Notes under the pieces: generated by a model | The model's database searches: none | What the model was told of the DNA's origin: nothing | The model's input: the letters and a program-made list of their open reading frames with translations, nothing else | DNA from: Chloroflexota bacterium | Lineage (GTDB): Bacteria > Chloroflexota > Anaerolineae > UBA7937 > B3-Chlor | DNA length: 64,000 nt | Direction: 5' to 3' | Assembly (NCBI GenBank): GCA_030603665.1 | Contig: JAUVXJ010000001.1 | Coordinates: 278,480 to 342,479 of the forward strand | Shown: one piece after another, positions 50,414 through 59,961 of the stretch | Position numbering within the stretch: the stretch's first letter is position 1 | Layout: each line of letters begins with the position of its first letter | Translations under genes and position numbers: made by a program

Positions 50414-51472
50414 GTGAAAGCGATAAGTTGGATTGTTGTCAGCCTTCTGGTCCTGGGGGTGCTACTTGCAGCCTGCGCGGCACCAGCACCGCCGGAGGAG
50501 GGAGAGGCTGCCCCATCAGTGACAGGCGCGCGCATCCAGACAATCCTCGACCGCGGCAAGGTCATCTGCGGCTGCAACGCCGAACTCCCCGGTTTTGGCT
50601 ATCTCAACCCCGCTGGGGACTTCGAGGGGTTTGACGTTGATTTCTGCAAAGCCATTGCGGCTGCAGTCTTTGGCGACGCCACTGCGGTCGAGTACCGACC
50701 GCTGACCGCTGCCGAGCGCCTGCCTGCACTTCAGACCGGCGAGATTGACGTCCTGATTCGCAACACCACCTGGACGCTCACTCGCGACGCAGTGAACGAG
50801 GTGGACTGGGCAGCGGTGACGTTCTACGATGGCCAGGGCATGATGGTGCCGGTGGCCACTGGGTGGACATCGCTGGACGACATGGAAGGCGCGACCGTGT
50901 GCTCCACCACGGGCACGACCACGGAGATGAACCTGGCCGACGCTTTCCGCTCTCGAGGGCTCGATTACACCCCGCTTCTCTTTGAGAAGACGCAAGACAC
51001 CGCGACGGCCTACGAGGAAGGGCGCTGCGACGGCCAGACCTCCGACAAGTCACAGTTGGCAGCCCTGCGCTCCGCGATGGAGAACCCTGCGGATCACGTC
51101 ATCCTCGACGTGACCATGTCGAAGGAGCCTCTGGGACCGCTGACCGCCCACGGCGACAACAAGTGGAATGACGTCGTGAGATGGGTTGTGTGGGGCATGA
51201 TGCAGGCTGAGGAGTCTGGAGTCAGCTCCGCCAACGTGGACCAGATGCTCAGCAGCGACGATCCGACCGTCAAGCGCCTGCTGGGCGTCGAGGGAGAAAT
51301 GGGGAGCTCCCTGGGTATCCCCAACGACTTCGTAGTCCAGATCGTCAAGCAGGTTGGAAACTACGGTGAGGTCTACAACCGCTGGCTGGGTCCCGACGGC
51401 CTCAACATTCCCCGCGGCCCCAACGAGCTCTGGACCAACGGTGGACTCCTGTACGCCATGGCCTTCCGGTAG
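50414..51472 (+). CDS. aapJ: Polar amino-acid ABC substrate-binding lipoprotein
   Basis: GTG 50414 has AAGGAGGA upstream; the in-frame upstream extension lacks a signal peptide. The 352-residue lipoprotein has lipobox LLAAC, then a SBP_bac_3 fold of the AapJ/BztA type: VICGCNAELPGFGYLNPAGD, GFDVDFCKAIAAAVFGD and IDVLIRNTTWTLTRD. This subgroup binds general L-amino acids such as Glu, Gln and Asp. It is exported and trimmed by the LspA encoded at 34081. It starts a four-gene importer operon. Confidence 0.92.
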   Translation: MKAISWIVVSLLVLGVLLAACAAPAPPEEGEAAPSVTGARIQTILDRGKVICGCNAELPGFGYLNPAGDFEGFDVDFCKAIAAAVFGDATAVEYRPLTAAERLPALQTGEIDVLIRNTTWTLTRDAVNEVDWAAVTFYDGQGMMVPVATGWTSLDDMEGATVCSTTGTTTEMNLADAFRSRGLDYTPLLFEKTQDTATAYEEGRCDGQTSDKSQLAALRSAMENPADHVILDVTMSKEPLGPLTAHGDNKWNDVVRWVVWGMMQAEESGVSSANVDQMLSSDDPTVKRLLGVEGEMGSSLGIPNDFVVQIVKQVGNYGEVYNRWLGPDGLNIPRGPNELWTNGGLLYAMAFR

Positions 51473-51552
51473 AACCTTTCTGCTATGTCACAGAGTGCAG
51501 CCCGGCTCCCCGCCGGGCTGCACTTCCCCAACAGGTCAGAACGTATGTCCAG

Positions 51553-52710
51553 ATGACAATATCTCGCCGGCGAGTCATGAGCACCTTCCGCGATGAACGC
51601 TTCCTCAGGATCGTGGGCCAGATCGCCTTTGCTGCTGCGGTGGTGCTTTTCGCCTTGTGGTGCCTGGGGAACTACAGAGCACGAGGATTGTCTTTCTCGT
51701 TTGCGTTCCTTCAGGACGAGGCTAGTTTTGACCTGGCCGAGGGGATGGCCTTCAGCCCCATAGACCCTTACTGGAAGGCTTTCATCGTAGGGCTCGTGAA
51801 CACGATCAAGGTAGCGATCCTCGGCATCATTCTGGCCACAATCCTGGGCACAATAACCGGTGTGGCCCGGTTGTCCACTAACTGGCTGATCAGCAACATC
51901 GCCAGCGTCTATATCGAGATCATCCGCAATACCCCGCTGTTGGTCCAGCTTTTCTTCATCTATTTTGCGGTCGCACTGAAACTGCCGGAACTTCGCGACC
52001 GTCTTGTGCTGCCCGGTCCCATTTTCCTCAGCAACCGTGGCATCCACCTTGTCTGGTGGCGCCCCACCGCCTCATTCACCTGGTGGGTGCCCTTCTGGAT
52101 CGTGGCCCTTGTGGCGGCCGTTGGCATCTATCTTTGGCGCGTCCGACTCGAAGGGCGCAGGAGACGACCTGTCTCCCGGCTTCCGTGGGCGTTCCTGGCG
52201 CTCGTTATTCCTCTGATCGGTTGGCTCCTCGTACCAGGCAATCCCCTCTATGCCGACAAACCCGCAGTGGAGGGCCTCAAGGTCGTCGGTGGTACCAGTG
52301 TGTCCCCGGAGTTCGCTGCCATACTCTTCGGGCTGGTGATCTATACCGGCGCGTTCATCGCCGAGGTCGTTCGTGCCGGGATCATGGCCGTGCCACGGGG
52401 GCAGACCGAAGCGGCCCGAGCTCAGGGGTTCACAGAGATGCAGATTCTGCGACTGATCGTTCTGCCCCAGGCCATACGTATCATCATTCCCCCATTGATC
52501 AGCCAGTACCTGAACTTGACCAAGAACTCCAGTCTTGCTATCGCTATTGGCTTCCTTGACCTGTACGCCGTCTCCAACACCATGTTGAACCAGTCTGGTC
52601 GCATCGTCGAGGTGTTCATAATGGTCATGGCCGCCTATCTATCCATGAGCCTGACCATTTCTTTGATTATGAATGTGGCGAACCGTAGACTAGCTATGGT
52701 GGAGAGATAG
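51553..52710 (+). CDS. aapQ: Amino-acid ABC permease, AapQ/BztB type
   Basis: The 385-residue permease is long for the HisM family because of a loop of about 100 residues between membrane helices, as in AapQ. Signatures are FIVGLVNTIKVAILGIILATI, IEIIRNTPLLVQLFFIYF and the EAA loop EAARAQGFTEMQILRLIVLPQA. Start is ATG 51553 or the ATG at 51577; neither has a strong Shine-Dalgarno. The stop is one base from the next start. Confidence 0.92.
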   Translation: MTISRRRVMSTFRDERFLRIVGQIAFAAAVVLFALWCLGNYRARGLSFSFAFLQDEASFDLAEGMAFSPIDPYWKAFIVGLVNTIKVAILGIILATILGTITGVARLSTNWLISNIASVYIEIIRNTPLLVQLFFIYFAVALKLPELRDRLVLPGPIFLSNRGIHLVWWRPTASFTWWVPFWIVALVAAVGIYLWRVRLEGRRRRPVSRLPWAFLALVIPLIGWLLVPGNPLYADKPAVEGLKVVGGTSVSPEFAAILFGLVIYTGAFIAEVVRAGIMAVPRGQTEAARAQGFTEMQILRLIVLPQAIRIIIPPLISQYLNLTKNSSLAIAIGFLDLYAVSNTMLNQSGRIVEVFIMVMAAYLSMSLTISLIMNVANRRLAMVER

Positions 52711-52711
52711 A

Positions 52712-53770
52712 ATGACCGTTGACGTGGAAGTCATGAAGCCCCCACGTACGGAGGTGGGGGCATTGGGTTGGCTCAGGAAGAACCTCTTTGGCACCTGGTA
52801 CGATGCGCTCCTCACCGTCGGCTCCGTGGCCTTCATCTGCGTAGTGTTATACGGGGTCTTCAACTGGGCTTTGAACACCGCCAAATGGGGCGTGGTGACG
52901 ACCAACATCAAGGTCTTCATGGTCGGAAGATATCCCTACTCGGAGGTGTGGCGCATCTGGACCAGCGTGGGTCTGTTCCTGGTGATGGCACTAGTGTCCC
53001 TCGTGGTCTGGAAACGTAACGTTACAAAGGCGAGGCGCGGGGTGACGATCGCCTGGGTCATCGTGCTTCTCCTGACCATAGTGTTGCTCAAGGGCTTCGG
53101 AGATCTCCCCCTCATCCCTTCCGTCCCGATCAACATCTGGAGCGGGTTGATGCTCACGTTGGCCCTGGGCATCGTGGGCATCGTAGCTTCCTTCCCCATG
53201 GGTGTCCTCCTCGCCCTGGGCCGTCGCAGCAGCCTCCCGGTGATCAAGGTGTTTTGCACCACGTACATCGAGGGCATCAGGGGAGTACCACTCATCAGTG
53301 TCCTCTTCATGTCCATGTTGATGATACCCCTCTTCTTGCCCCCCTCCATAAGGCTCGACAATGTCCTGAGGGCCATGGTCGCAATGACTCTCTTCAGTGC
53401 GGCCTATGTTGCGGAGAACGTACGCGGAGGCCTGCAGGCTATTCCTGAAGGGCAGTACGAGGCCGGAAGGGCTGTGGGGTTGAACGAAGGCCTGGTGATG
53501 GTTTTGATCGTACTGCCGCAGGCGCTGCGGGCCATGATTCCGGCGATCGTTGGCCAGTTCATCAGCCTGTACAAGGATACGTCGCTGGTCGTCATCGTTG
53601 GGCTCCTCGATATTCTGGGCGTAGCCAAGGCGGTGACCGGCCAGCGGGAGTGGATCGGCACCCAGAAAGAGGTATTCGCCTTTGCCGGAGTGATCTTCTT
53701 TGTCACCTGTTCTGCTTTGTCCTATGCGAGCCGCCGACTCGAGAAACAGCTGGGCGTCGGGGAACGATAG
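52712..53770 (+). CDS. aapM: Amino-acid ABC permease, AapM/BztC type
   Basis: This 352-residue partner permease begins 1 nt after aapQ. A long N-terminal region with an extra helix (VAFICVVLYGVFNWAL) precedes the HisM core: LALGIVGIVASFPMGVLLAL, EGIRGVPLISVLFMSMLM and the EAA loop YEAGRAVGLNEGLVMVLIVLP. It dimerises with AapQ to form the channel. Confidence 0.92.
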   Translation: MTVDVEVMKPPRTEVGALGWLRKNLFGTWYDALLTVGSVAFICVVLYGVFNWALNTAKWGVVTTNIKVFMVGRYPYSEVWRIWTSVGLFLVMALVSLVVWKRNVTKARRGVTIAWVIVLLLTIVLLKGFGDLPLIPSVPINIWSGLMLTLALGIVGIVASFPMGVLLALGRRSSLPVIKVFCTTYIEGIRGVPLISVLFMSMLMIPLFLPPSIRLDNVLRAMVAMTLFSAAYVAENVRGGLQAIPEGQYEAGRAVGLNEGLVMVLIVLPQALRAMIPAIVGQFISLYKDTSLVVIVGLLDILGVAKAVTGQREWIGTQKEVFAFAGVIFFVTCSALSYASRRLEKQLGVGER

Positions 53771-53899
53771 GAGTTGCGCAGTGAAGACCCGGGGAGCGCG
53801 AGGGGACTCCCCTCGCCTTTCGCGCCCTCCGATGCTCGGGCTGGCGCCGAACAAACAGAAAGCCCGAGCGATATAGCATCTGATTCTGGAGGCAAGGAA

Positions 53900-54667
53900 G
53901 TGGAGAACGAGAGAAGCGAGGCATCTGAGACACGAGAGATGATCATCTGCCGAGACGTGCACAAGTGGTTCGGCGACTTCCACGTGCTGAGAGGGGTGAA
54001 CCTCACCCTGACGAAAGGCGAGGTCGTGGTCATCTGTGGCCCCTCAGGGTCGGGCAAGTCGACTCTCATCCGCACAATCAATCGCCTGGAGGAGCATCAA
54101 AAGGGCGATATCATCGTAGACGGCATTGAACTGACCCACGATATCCGCAATGTGCACGCCATTCGCAAAGAGATCGGGATGGTCTTTCAGCACTTCAATC
54201 TATTTCCACATCTGACCGCGCTGCAGAACGTGACCTTGGCACCGGTCTACGTTCGTCGCTGGTCCAAGGACAAGGCGGAGGAGGTGGCGCGCCAACTCCT
54301 GCAAAGGGTAGGAATCCCCGAGCAGGCCGACAAGTTCCCGGGCCAGTTGTCTGGCGGACAACAGCAGCGAGTGGCGATCGCCCGCGCCCTGGCCATGCAG
54401 CCCAAGATCATGTTCTTCGACGAGCCAACCTCAGCGTTGGACCCCGAGATGATCAAAGAGGTCCTTGACGTAATGATCGAGCTGGCCAAGGGCGGCATGA
54501 CCATGATCGTGGTCACGCATGAAATGGGGTTCGCCAGGGAGGTTTCGAACCGGATCATCTTCTTCGACGAGGGGGACATCGTTGAGGAAGCGCCGCCCGA
54601 TAGGTTCTTCACCGAGTGCAAGGAGCCGCGAACGATGCTCTTCCTGTCGCAGATACTGACCACCTAG
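53900..54667 (+). CDS. aapP: Amino-acid ABC transporter ATPase
   Basis: GTG 53900 has GGAGG seven bases upstream and gives the usual 255 residues; the longer frame from 53774 would add an atypical 42-residue acidic stretch. Walker A is GPSGSGKST, the Q loop FQHFNLF, the signature [15 protein letters not shown], Walker [14 protein letters not shown] and the H loop VTHEM. It closes the aap operon and could in principle energise other importers, but not the peptide-type one at 16196. Confidence 0.93.
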   Translation: MENERSEASETREMIICRDVHKWFGDFHVLRGVNLTLTKGEVVVICGPSGSGKSTLIRTINRLEEHQKGDIIVDGIELTHDIRNVHAIRKEIGMVFQHFNLFPHLTALQNVTLAPVYVRRWSKDKAEEVARQLLQRVGIPEQADKFPGQLSGGQQQRVAIARALAMQPKIMFFDEPTSALDPEMIKEVLDVMIELAKGGMTMIVVTHEMGFAREVSNRIIFFDEGDIVEEAPPDRFFTECKEPRTMLFLSQILTT

Positions 54668-54764
54668 CCATCTAGCTCACCATCCCGGCTGTCTGGACGA
54701 CCTACCGCTCCAACTCCAACCGTTCGTGCCAGCGCGGCTTTGTCCGAGGCAGCGGAGAAGGCGA

Positions 54765-55076
54765 TCACGTAATCATCTGGCACTCTTGCTGGTCCTCCTC
54801 TGCGCGAAGCCATTCCTCCGCCGAGACCCTGTCCGGCATCGTGGAGGGCAGCGTGGCGCGCAGCCCTGGACCGTGGGCCACCACGTCCTCCCATCCCTCT
54901 GGCATCGCGGTCCGGTCATTCATCTTCACCCACCGGAGATCGGTCTCGGATACATCGGCAAGGGACAGATCGGCGCCCTCAAGGTTTGCACCCCTGAGAC
55001 TGGCCCTGGCCAGCACGGCGCCTCTCAAGTTCGCGCCGAGCAGATTGGCACCGGCCAAGTCGGCATCTCTGAGCAC
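54765..55076 (-). CDS. Pentapeptide-repeat protein
   Basis: The 103-residue frame opens with about eight pentapeptides of A(D/N)LxX type: ADLAG, ANLLG, ANLRG, AVLAR, ASLRG, ANLEG, ADLSL, ADVSE, forming a short right-handed beta helix. A non-repeat C-terminus follows (VKMNDRTAMPEGWEDVV). The start is GTG 55076 without a clear ribosome-binding site. Repeat-like residues (CDLHYAVLRD) continue in frame upstream, so the true start may lie farther right. Another frame just upstream (TADLSVSLLAGELSTSVFA, then stop) also looks pentapeptide-like, which suggests a frameshift and a broken gene. Confidence 0.65.
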   Translation of the reverse strand: MLRDADLAGANLLGANLRGAVLARASLRGANLEGADLSLADVSETDLRWVKMNDRTAMPEGWEDVVAHGPGLRATLPSTMPDRVSAEEWLRAEEDQQECQMIT

Positions 55077-55927
55077 GGCGTAGTGGAGGTCGCACCGTCC
55101 TATGCAAACACCGATGTACTCAACTCGCCGGCCAAGAGACTGACGCTGAGGTCAGCCGTTGCGCCTACGCAGTCCAGGATGGAGAGGAGGCACGGAAACC
55201 AGCGGTAGGGGCAGCTGAGGCTATCTGTGTGTGCTGAGAGATCGATGGCCTATGCTGCTCGTCGCGCCGCTACGGCGTTCGGAGGAGGCCCTGTTGATTC
55301 CCGCACCGCGCTTGTTCCCCAATGCACAGCACGAGTTCAGCAATTGCACCACAGATATGGCAGCTGCGAGGAGGGCCAAGCAGCGGCTGCCCACCGCTCG
55401 GGAGGAGAAAGCTAGGCTCGTGCTGCAGTTCCAAGAGCGTTCACCGCATAGTAAGAAAGTACCATATACTTATGCGCCACTCTACGCTAGAATGGAATGG
55501 GGGAGACCATGGCTGGCTGAGCAGCGCTTGCCTGGTTTGTCCCCGGGAGATCATTTGCAGCGGTGCGTTTGCTGGATAGGAGCGAGAAGGACCTGACCGG
55601 CGAGCCACTGAGATCGTTGGGGGCAGTCGCCCGCTGCTCGGCGACTCGCTGGCGAAACTGGGAGCAGGTGTTTGCCGGGTTCCCAGTCTGGTCTAGACAT
55701 GAGGTGGTCTCGGCTGGGTGATGGCCAACCGAGACCGTGCACCACGGGGGACGTTGCCACCCGTTGCGCTCTTGCATAGTACCACAGGAGTTCACCGGGC
55801 GCAACGGAGTCACCGTCCACACCTTTGGGAGGAGGTGGTCCTAGAAGAGAAGAGCGGCTCGATTCCTCTGGCACTCATCGTTATCCGTTTATTGGGAGTG
55901 AGAGAGACACGAAAGGAGGTCACTGGG
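55077..55927. other. 850-nt gap: possible 5' end of a pentapeptide gene, then unassigned sequence with stem-loops
   Basis: The left 130 nt may belong to the pentapeptide gene. From about 55210 no frame looks coding. Three stem-loops at 55625-55736 are listed separately, and the right end is the leader of the HAF gene. Confidence 0.5.
55625..55736. ncRNA. Candidate structured RNA: three consecutive stem-loops
   Basis: AGTCGCC (55625) pairs with GGCGACT (55640). ACTGGGA (55657) pairs with TCCCAGT (55681). GGTCTCGGCTGG (55706) pairs with CCAACCGAGACC (55725) with one mismatch. They follow one another with short spacers about 190 nt before the HAF gene. They do not match a riboswitch I know; GAGCCACTGAG at about 55602 recalls only part of a cobalamin motif. 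Confidence 0.4.
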
Positions 55928-57343
55928 ATGAAGCGGACAACGTTTGGCAAACTCGCCCTCTTGAGCGCAGCAGTTGCGCTACTGCTGATGGCTGTGCCGG
56001 TTTCTTCACAAGACGACATCACTATCACGAACCTGGGGTCGTTGGGCTCCTACGGAAGGACTGCTGATGTCAATAACCACGGGCAGGTGGTAGGCTGGCA
56101 CGAGCCACCTGGGGTCGTCGGTGCCGTACACTTCCTCTGGACCCCTGAGAATGGGTGGCTGGATCTACCGGGAAGTGGCCTGTCGTATGTCTACGTCAAC
56201 GACCTCGGACATGTAGCGGCGAATGAGTATGTTGGCGCAGGGAGCGTCATGCCAACTCTTTGGGAAAACGGTCAGGTAACTCCACTGGGGCATCTCGGCG
56301 GGGAATTCGCGGTGCCTCGCGCCTTCAACGAGGTAGGGCAGGTGGCAGGGGACAGCACCACCGTGCAGGGAGAGTGTCATGCCTTCCTCTGGACGCCGGG
56401 GGCCGCCATGCAGGACCTCGGCACTCTCGGCGGAACCCAGTCCAAGGCTGTAGCCATGAACAATTCTGGCTGGGTAGTCGGTGACAGCCGCACCGCGGGT
56501 GCCAACAACCATGCCTTTCTTTGGACTCCCTCCGGCGGGATGAGAGACTTAGGCACCCTCGGTGGGAGCTACAGTAGGGCATATGACATCAATGGTCTGG
56601 GGCAGGTCATCGGCGGGAGCAGCACGGCTGCGGGAACAGATCATGCATTCCTGTGGACCGCAAAAGGCGGCATGACCGACCTCGGCACCCTGGGTGGGAG
56701 CTATAGCGCAGCCTACGACATCAACGAGGCGGGGCAGGTTGTTGGCTGGAGCAGCATCCCGGGAGACGCGGAGCGACACGCCTTCCTGTGGACACCGGAT
56801 GGCGGCATGCGGGACCTTGGCACCCTCGGCAGCACTAGAAGCCGGGCGACTCGCGTCAATAACAACGGCCAGGTTGTCGGCACGGGTTGGCTTGCCACGG
56901 GAGAAAGTCGCGCGTTCGTCTGGACTCCGTTCACAGGCATGCTGGATCTCGGCACGCTGCCTGGAGGGCAGAGAAGCGACGCCGTCGACATCAACGAGCA
57001 CGGGCAGGTTGTGGGGTGGAGCGACACCTCCACCGGCGAGCGAGGCGCAGTGCTCTGGACGATATTGCTGACGCCTGCTGAGCAAGCCCGTAGCATGATC
57101 GGCACGATATCGGCCCTCGCAGATGACGGGGTACTGAAGGCCGGCACCGCCAACGGGCTGACCCAGAAGTTGGACAATGCCGCCAGCAATCTCGACGAAG
57201 GGAAGACACGCCCAGCTTGTGGCCAACTAAGAGCCTTTGTCAACCAGGTGGAGGCTGCCATGAAGCCGGGAAGCATTCCCGCTGACCTAGGGGCCGATTT
57301 GATCGACAGCGCAAGCGCCATCATGGCTCAGGTTTGTGAGTAA
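55928..57343 (+). CDS. Secreted HAF-repeat protein with C-terminal FIMAH-like domain
   Basis: ATG 55928 has GGAGG nine bases upstream; frames starting earlier lack a signal peptide. The 471-residue protein has a signal peptide (LALLSAAVALLLMAVPVSS) and then about eight HAF units of about 45 residues with the pattern DLGTLGG...AxDIN..GQVVG.S......HAFLWTP. The units likely form a beta-propeller. Residues 375-471 (EQARSMIGTISALADDGVL, KLDNAASNLDEGK, LRAFVNQVEA) resemble the FIMAH helical domain found at the C-terminus of exoproteins. It should act outside the cell; no catalytic motif is seen. Confidence 0.85.
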   Translation: MKRTTFGKLALLSAAVALLLMAVPVSSQDDITITNLGSLGSYGRTADVNNHGQVVGWHEPPGVVGAVHFLWTPENGWLDLPGSGLSYVYVNDLGHVAANEYVGAGSVMPTLWENGQVTPLGHLGGEFAVPRAFNEVGQVAGDSTTVQGECHAFLWTPGAAMQDLGTLGGTQSKAVAMNNSGWVVGDSRTAGANNHAFLWTPSGGMRDLGTLGGSYSRAYDINGLGQVIGGSSTAAGTDHAFLWTAKGGMTDLGTLGGSYSAAYDINEAGQVVGWSSIPGDAERHAFLWTPDGGMRDLGTLGSTRSRATRVNNNGQVVGTGWLATGESRAFVWTPFTGMLDLGTLPGGQRSDAVDINEHGQVVGWSDTSTGERGAVLWTILLTPAEQARSMIGTISALADDGVLKAGTANGLTQKLDNAASNLDEGKTRPACGQLRAFVNQVEAAMKPGSIPADLGADLIDSASAIMAQVCE

Positions 57344-57710
57344 ATCGTTCGCATAGTGGGAGTCGCGCCTCTCTGGGAGGGGCGCAAAGTGACAGCAGCG
57401 GCGGCACGCCAAGTTGGATGTTGGGCGTCCGCCGCTTGGCTCTTGACCGCCATAGAAAGAGATTGCCTGTGTTATTCAGTAGACGTCAGCGGCGTGCTCT
57501 CCCAAAGCGCACTGGCCAACAGGTAGACGGTCGGCGGCCGCACTTCCGATCGATGCGCACGACAAGACGGCGCCTCCAGTTCTGCAAGGGAGGCAGCCCA
57601 AAGAGTCTGACTCTCGATGCTTCATCTCCCTGGCTGACTGAGCCCTGATCCAGCGTGTGCTGCCATCCGGTTTGGCCATCATCGCCTAGGTGCCCGACCT
57701 GAAGAGAGGC
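57344..57710. other. 366-nt gap after the HAF gene
   Basis: A GCGCCTC/GGGGCGC hairpin (57365-57385) directly after the stop may end the HAF transcript, though no T-run follows. Nothing else is recognisable. Confidence 0.5.
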
Positions 57711-58403
57711 ATGATGTCACGAAATCAGCAGACAATCCTGGCAGTCCTGGGACTAGGCATAGTCTTGGTTTATGGCTTTCTCGGTGCCTACGCCCTTATC
57801 CGCCTCACCAAGCCAGTGCGCATTCAGACGGCAGGCCCAGTGCAGGTGGCTGATACACCCTCGCTGCCCGCCTCACCAACCCTGTTCCCAGCTGGCTCGC
57901 CTGCGCCAGCTCTTACCCCGCTGGCATCAGGTTCACCCGCCCCCGCGAACACCAGGGTCATCCCGCTCGTTAGCCCAGCAGTTCTGCCCCCCACCGCGAC
58001 GCCATCCTCTTCACCCCCTGATGCTCTCCCCGCCGGCGATACACCGACTCCAACTCATAAGGATGAGCCTGGTCCCACTCCTCCTCCACAGGCGACCTCA
58101 ACCACTCAACCCAGCCCTGCGTCTCCCACACCTCCCGCACCCGCTCCATCGCCCACCGCCGACACGAGCTGCGCGGACACCGAGAACGCGCACCATCAAC
58201 AGGCGCTGGCCGAGATAGAGACACAGTATGAACCGATGCTGAGTTGGCTCGCGGACGAATTGGAGCAGGCGCAGCGAGACCAGGACGAGGTGCGCATACA
58301 GGATTTGCAGGTGGAAATCGAGATGACCGAGAACATGAAGGCTGTCGACATCGACGCCGAGAACGCCCGGCACCAGGAAGCGCTTGCCGCTTGCGGCTCG
58401 TGA
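57711..58403 (+). CDS. Membrane-anchored Pro/Thr/Ser-rich protein with coiled-coil end
   Basis: Started at ATG 57711 or 57714 the protein has about 230 residues: one N-terminal membrane helix (TILAVLGLGIVLVYGFLGAYALI), then about 125 residues dominated by Pro, Thr, Ser and Ala that form an extended spacer. The C-terminus is a charged coiled coil (ALAEIETQYEPMLSWLADELEQAQRD). The coil is flanked by two similar ENAxHQxALA segments (ENAHHQQALAE and ENARHQEALAA), and the protein ends with CGS. Cysteines near both flanks could form a disulfide. Cell-surface stalk or envelope spacer roles are plausible; no family is recognised. Confidence 0.6.
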   Translation: MMSRNQQTILAVLGLGIVLVYGFLGAYALIRLTKPVRIQTAGPVQVADTPSLPASPTLFPAGSPAPALTPLASGSPAPANTRVIPLVSPAVLPPTATPSSSPPDALPAGDTPTPTHKDEPGPTPPPQATSTTQPSPASPTPPAPAPSPTADTSCADTENAHHQQALAEIETQYEPMLSWLADELEQAQRDQDEVRIQDLQVEIEMTENMKAVDIDAENARHQEALAACGS

Positions 58404-58502
58404 CAGCACCCCTTGCTCAGATCGGTTCGACACCCTCACTCTTGCTTGCGGGGTAGTTCCAGGATCCACTGAGTACAGGCCTGCTCAATTGCCCGCAAAC
58501 AT

Positions 58503-58537
58503 GAAAAGGGGCCGTCCCTCTCAGTGACAGCCCCTTC
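58503..58537. terminator. Bidirectional terminator hairpin
   Basis: GGGGCCGTC (58508-58516) and GACAGCCCC (58526-58534) form a 9-bp stem with one G-T pair. Rightward it is followed by TTCATTT; leftward by TTTTCAT. Confidence 0.7.
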
Positions 58538-58885
58538 ATTTGCCGCTCATCAGCCAGCCGACCGCTCTCTCATCCTCCAGCGAAAACCCTATCACGAGCT
58601 AGATCGCTTTCTGGCTGTCTACTCAGCTGCCCCGGGCCAGCTATACTTAAGCTAAACCAATGTCTGTAAAATGAGGGTTTGAGACAGCGCCAACGACCCG
58701 GGCTCCGCAGGACCATGGAGAGGTGAACCGCTTCAGCTATCACCCAGTCTCCCACCGAAGCGCATCTCCCGCTCCAAAAGGGCATCGCCACCATTCTAGC
58801 CCCCCATCGAGCCACCCTACCGCGCCACCAGTGAACCAGATGTTGGAACCCGTGTCAACGCTAGGACGACCTCACGTATGGCACA

Positions 58886-58914
58886 TTGCTCATGGTCTAC
58901 TCTGATGCTACAAT
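58886..58914 (+). promoter_or_regulatory. Promoter of the small membrane protein gene
   Basis: TTGCTC (58886-58891), 17 nt, TACAAT (58909-58914). Confidence 0.65.
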
Positions 58915-58997
58915 CCCCGTGAGGCGCAACTGCGGCAGGAGCGCCGCGCTGTTGCCCGCTGAGGCTCTGTTCACTGGTGGAGGGAAGGAAAGGAACA

Positions 58998-59174
58998 ATG
59001 CTGTCTTTGCACGAAGAGGAAGGACGCGCTAAGGTGTGGTTGGGCCTGGTCTTGGGGGTGCTGGTCTGCGTAGTGCTGATACCCTGCGTGATCTGTGTCA
59101 CTTTGCTCATCGCTGGCCCCCAGATCGGCAACGTCTTCAGCCGGGTCAACAGCGGCCTGGAAGCCGGGGGCTAG
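58998..59174 (+). CDS. Small single-span membrane protein (58 aa)
   Basis: ATG 58998 follows AAGGAAAGGAAC. The 58-residue product has an acidic/basic N-terminus (LSLHEEEGRAK) and one strongly hydrophobic helix with three Cys (VLVCVVLIPCVICVTLLIAG), then a short polar tail. A promoter lies 85 nt upstream. The type-IV-pilin-like pattern (charged start, one helix) is suggestive, but the pre-pilin cleavage motif is absent. Function unknown. Confidence 0.55.
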   Translation: MLSLHEEEGRAKVWLGLVLGVLVCVVLIPCVICVTLLIAGPQIGNVFSRVNSGLEAGG

Positions 59175-59667
59175 GGAGGGCGTCTAGCGATTCCGCAGCA
59201 CGAGAAAGTGCCATCTGTTTGCCTGCGACGCCGCACAACTGGCGGGATGGGCTATCCCCTTCAGGCACCTGAGAGGTACATGGCCAATGGCTCCCGCGCT
59301 AACGCCGCAATCCCTTTGCGGTACCCCCCAGACGATTATCAGGGCTTGGGTCACACCTCGGTACTCACCCGCCTTGAACAGTGGGGCCTCTTGACATTGG
59401 CAAGAACTTGTGTTGCGCGCTCTTCGCTATTGTGGTACAGTCCACTGAGGATTCTCTCCAACTTGTCGGCTCACTAACCTCGAGTACCTCACCCTAGACA
59501 GGAACTGGCACCGAGGCCACCACACAGCGACGCCCACCTGGGTCCAATGGCGACCGATACATCATCACGTCGTCTACCTGCACTACGTTTCGGTCTTGCT
59601 TTCATCAGTGTTGGGAACATGGGGTGGTGCACCAGCTACATTAGCGATCGGAAAGGAGAAGGAAGTC
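59175..59667. other. 490-nt gap with one promoter
   Basis: Only the promoter at 59413-59441 is recognisable. The remaining sequence shows no gene. Confidence 0.5.
59413..59441 (+). promoter_or_regulatory. Candidate promoter of the GYD gene
   Basis: TTGCGC (59413-59418), 17 nt, TACAGT (59436-59441). The leader before ATG 59668 would be about 220 nt. Confidence 0.5.
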
Positions 59668-59961
59668 ATGCCGACCTACGTTAGTCTGATGAAATGGACA
59701 GCCAAGGGCACCGAGAGCATCGGGGAGGCACCCCAGCGGACTGCAGAAGCGATCAAGGCCCTTGAGGAGATGGGCGGGAAGCTGATTGGCTTCTACTATC
59801 TCATGGGTGAGTACGACATGGTGGGCATCGCAGAAGCCCCCAGTGACGAAGTGGCGATGGCCTTTCTGGCGGGACTAAGCGCTCAAGGGAACGTCAGGAC
59901 GACCACTCAAAGAGCGTTCACGGCGGAAGAAGCGGCGGCGATTATGGAGAAGCTCCAATAA
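59668..59961 (+). CDS. GYD-domain protein
   Basis: ATG 59668 has AAAGGAGAAGG upstream. The 97-residue alpha-beta protein fits the GYD family: PTYVSLMKWTAKGTESIGEAP, then YYLMGEYDMVGIAEAPSDE (the GxYD motif) and NVRTTTQRAF. Members resemble dimeric alpha-beta-barrel proteins and are mostly uncharacterised. It is monocistronic. Confidence 0.88.
   Translation: MPTYVSLMKWTAKGTESIGEAPQRTAEAIKALEEMGGKLIGFYYLMGEYDMVGIAEAPSDEVAMAFLAGLSAQGNVRTTTQRAFTAEEAAAIMEKLQ

Larger units (their letters stand above)
58404..58997. other. 590-nt gap with a terminator and a promoter
   Basis: It contains the hairpin terminator at 58503-58537 and a promoter at 58886-58914. The sequence between shows no protein-like frame. 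Confidence 0.5.

Noticed and set aside
53774..53899. 42-residue N-terminal extension of the amino-acid ABC ATPase
   Set aside because: The GGAGG-preceded GTG 53900 gives the normal length; TTG 53774 lacks proper spacing.
55600..55740. Cobalamin riboswitch
   Set aside because: Only GCCACTG-like bases are present; the B12 box and other conserved blocks are missing.
55551..55874. Minus-strand frames in the gap before the HAF gene
   Set aside because: Composition is not protein-like and the interval is dominated by stem-loops.
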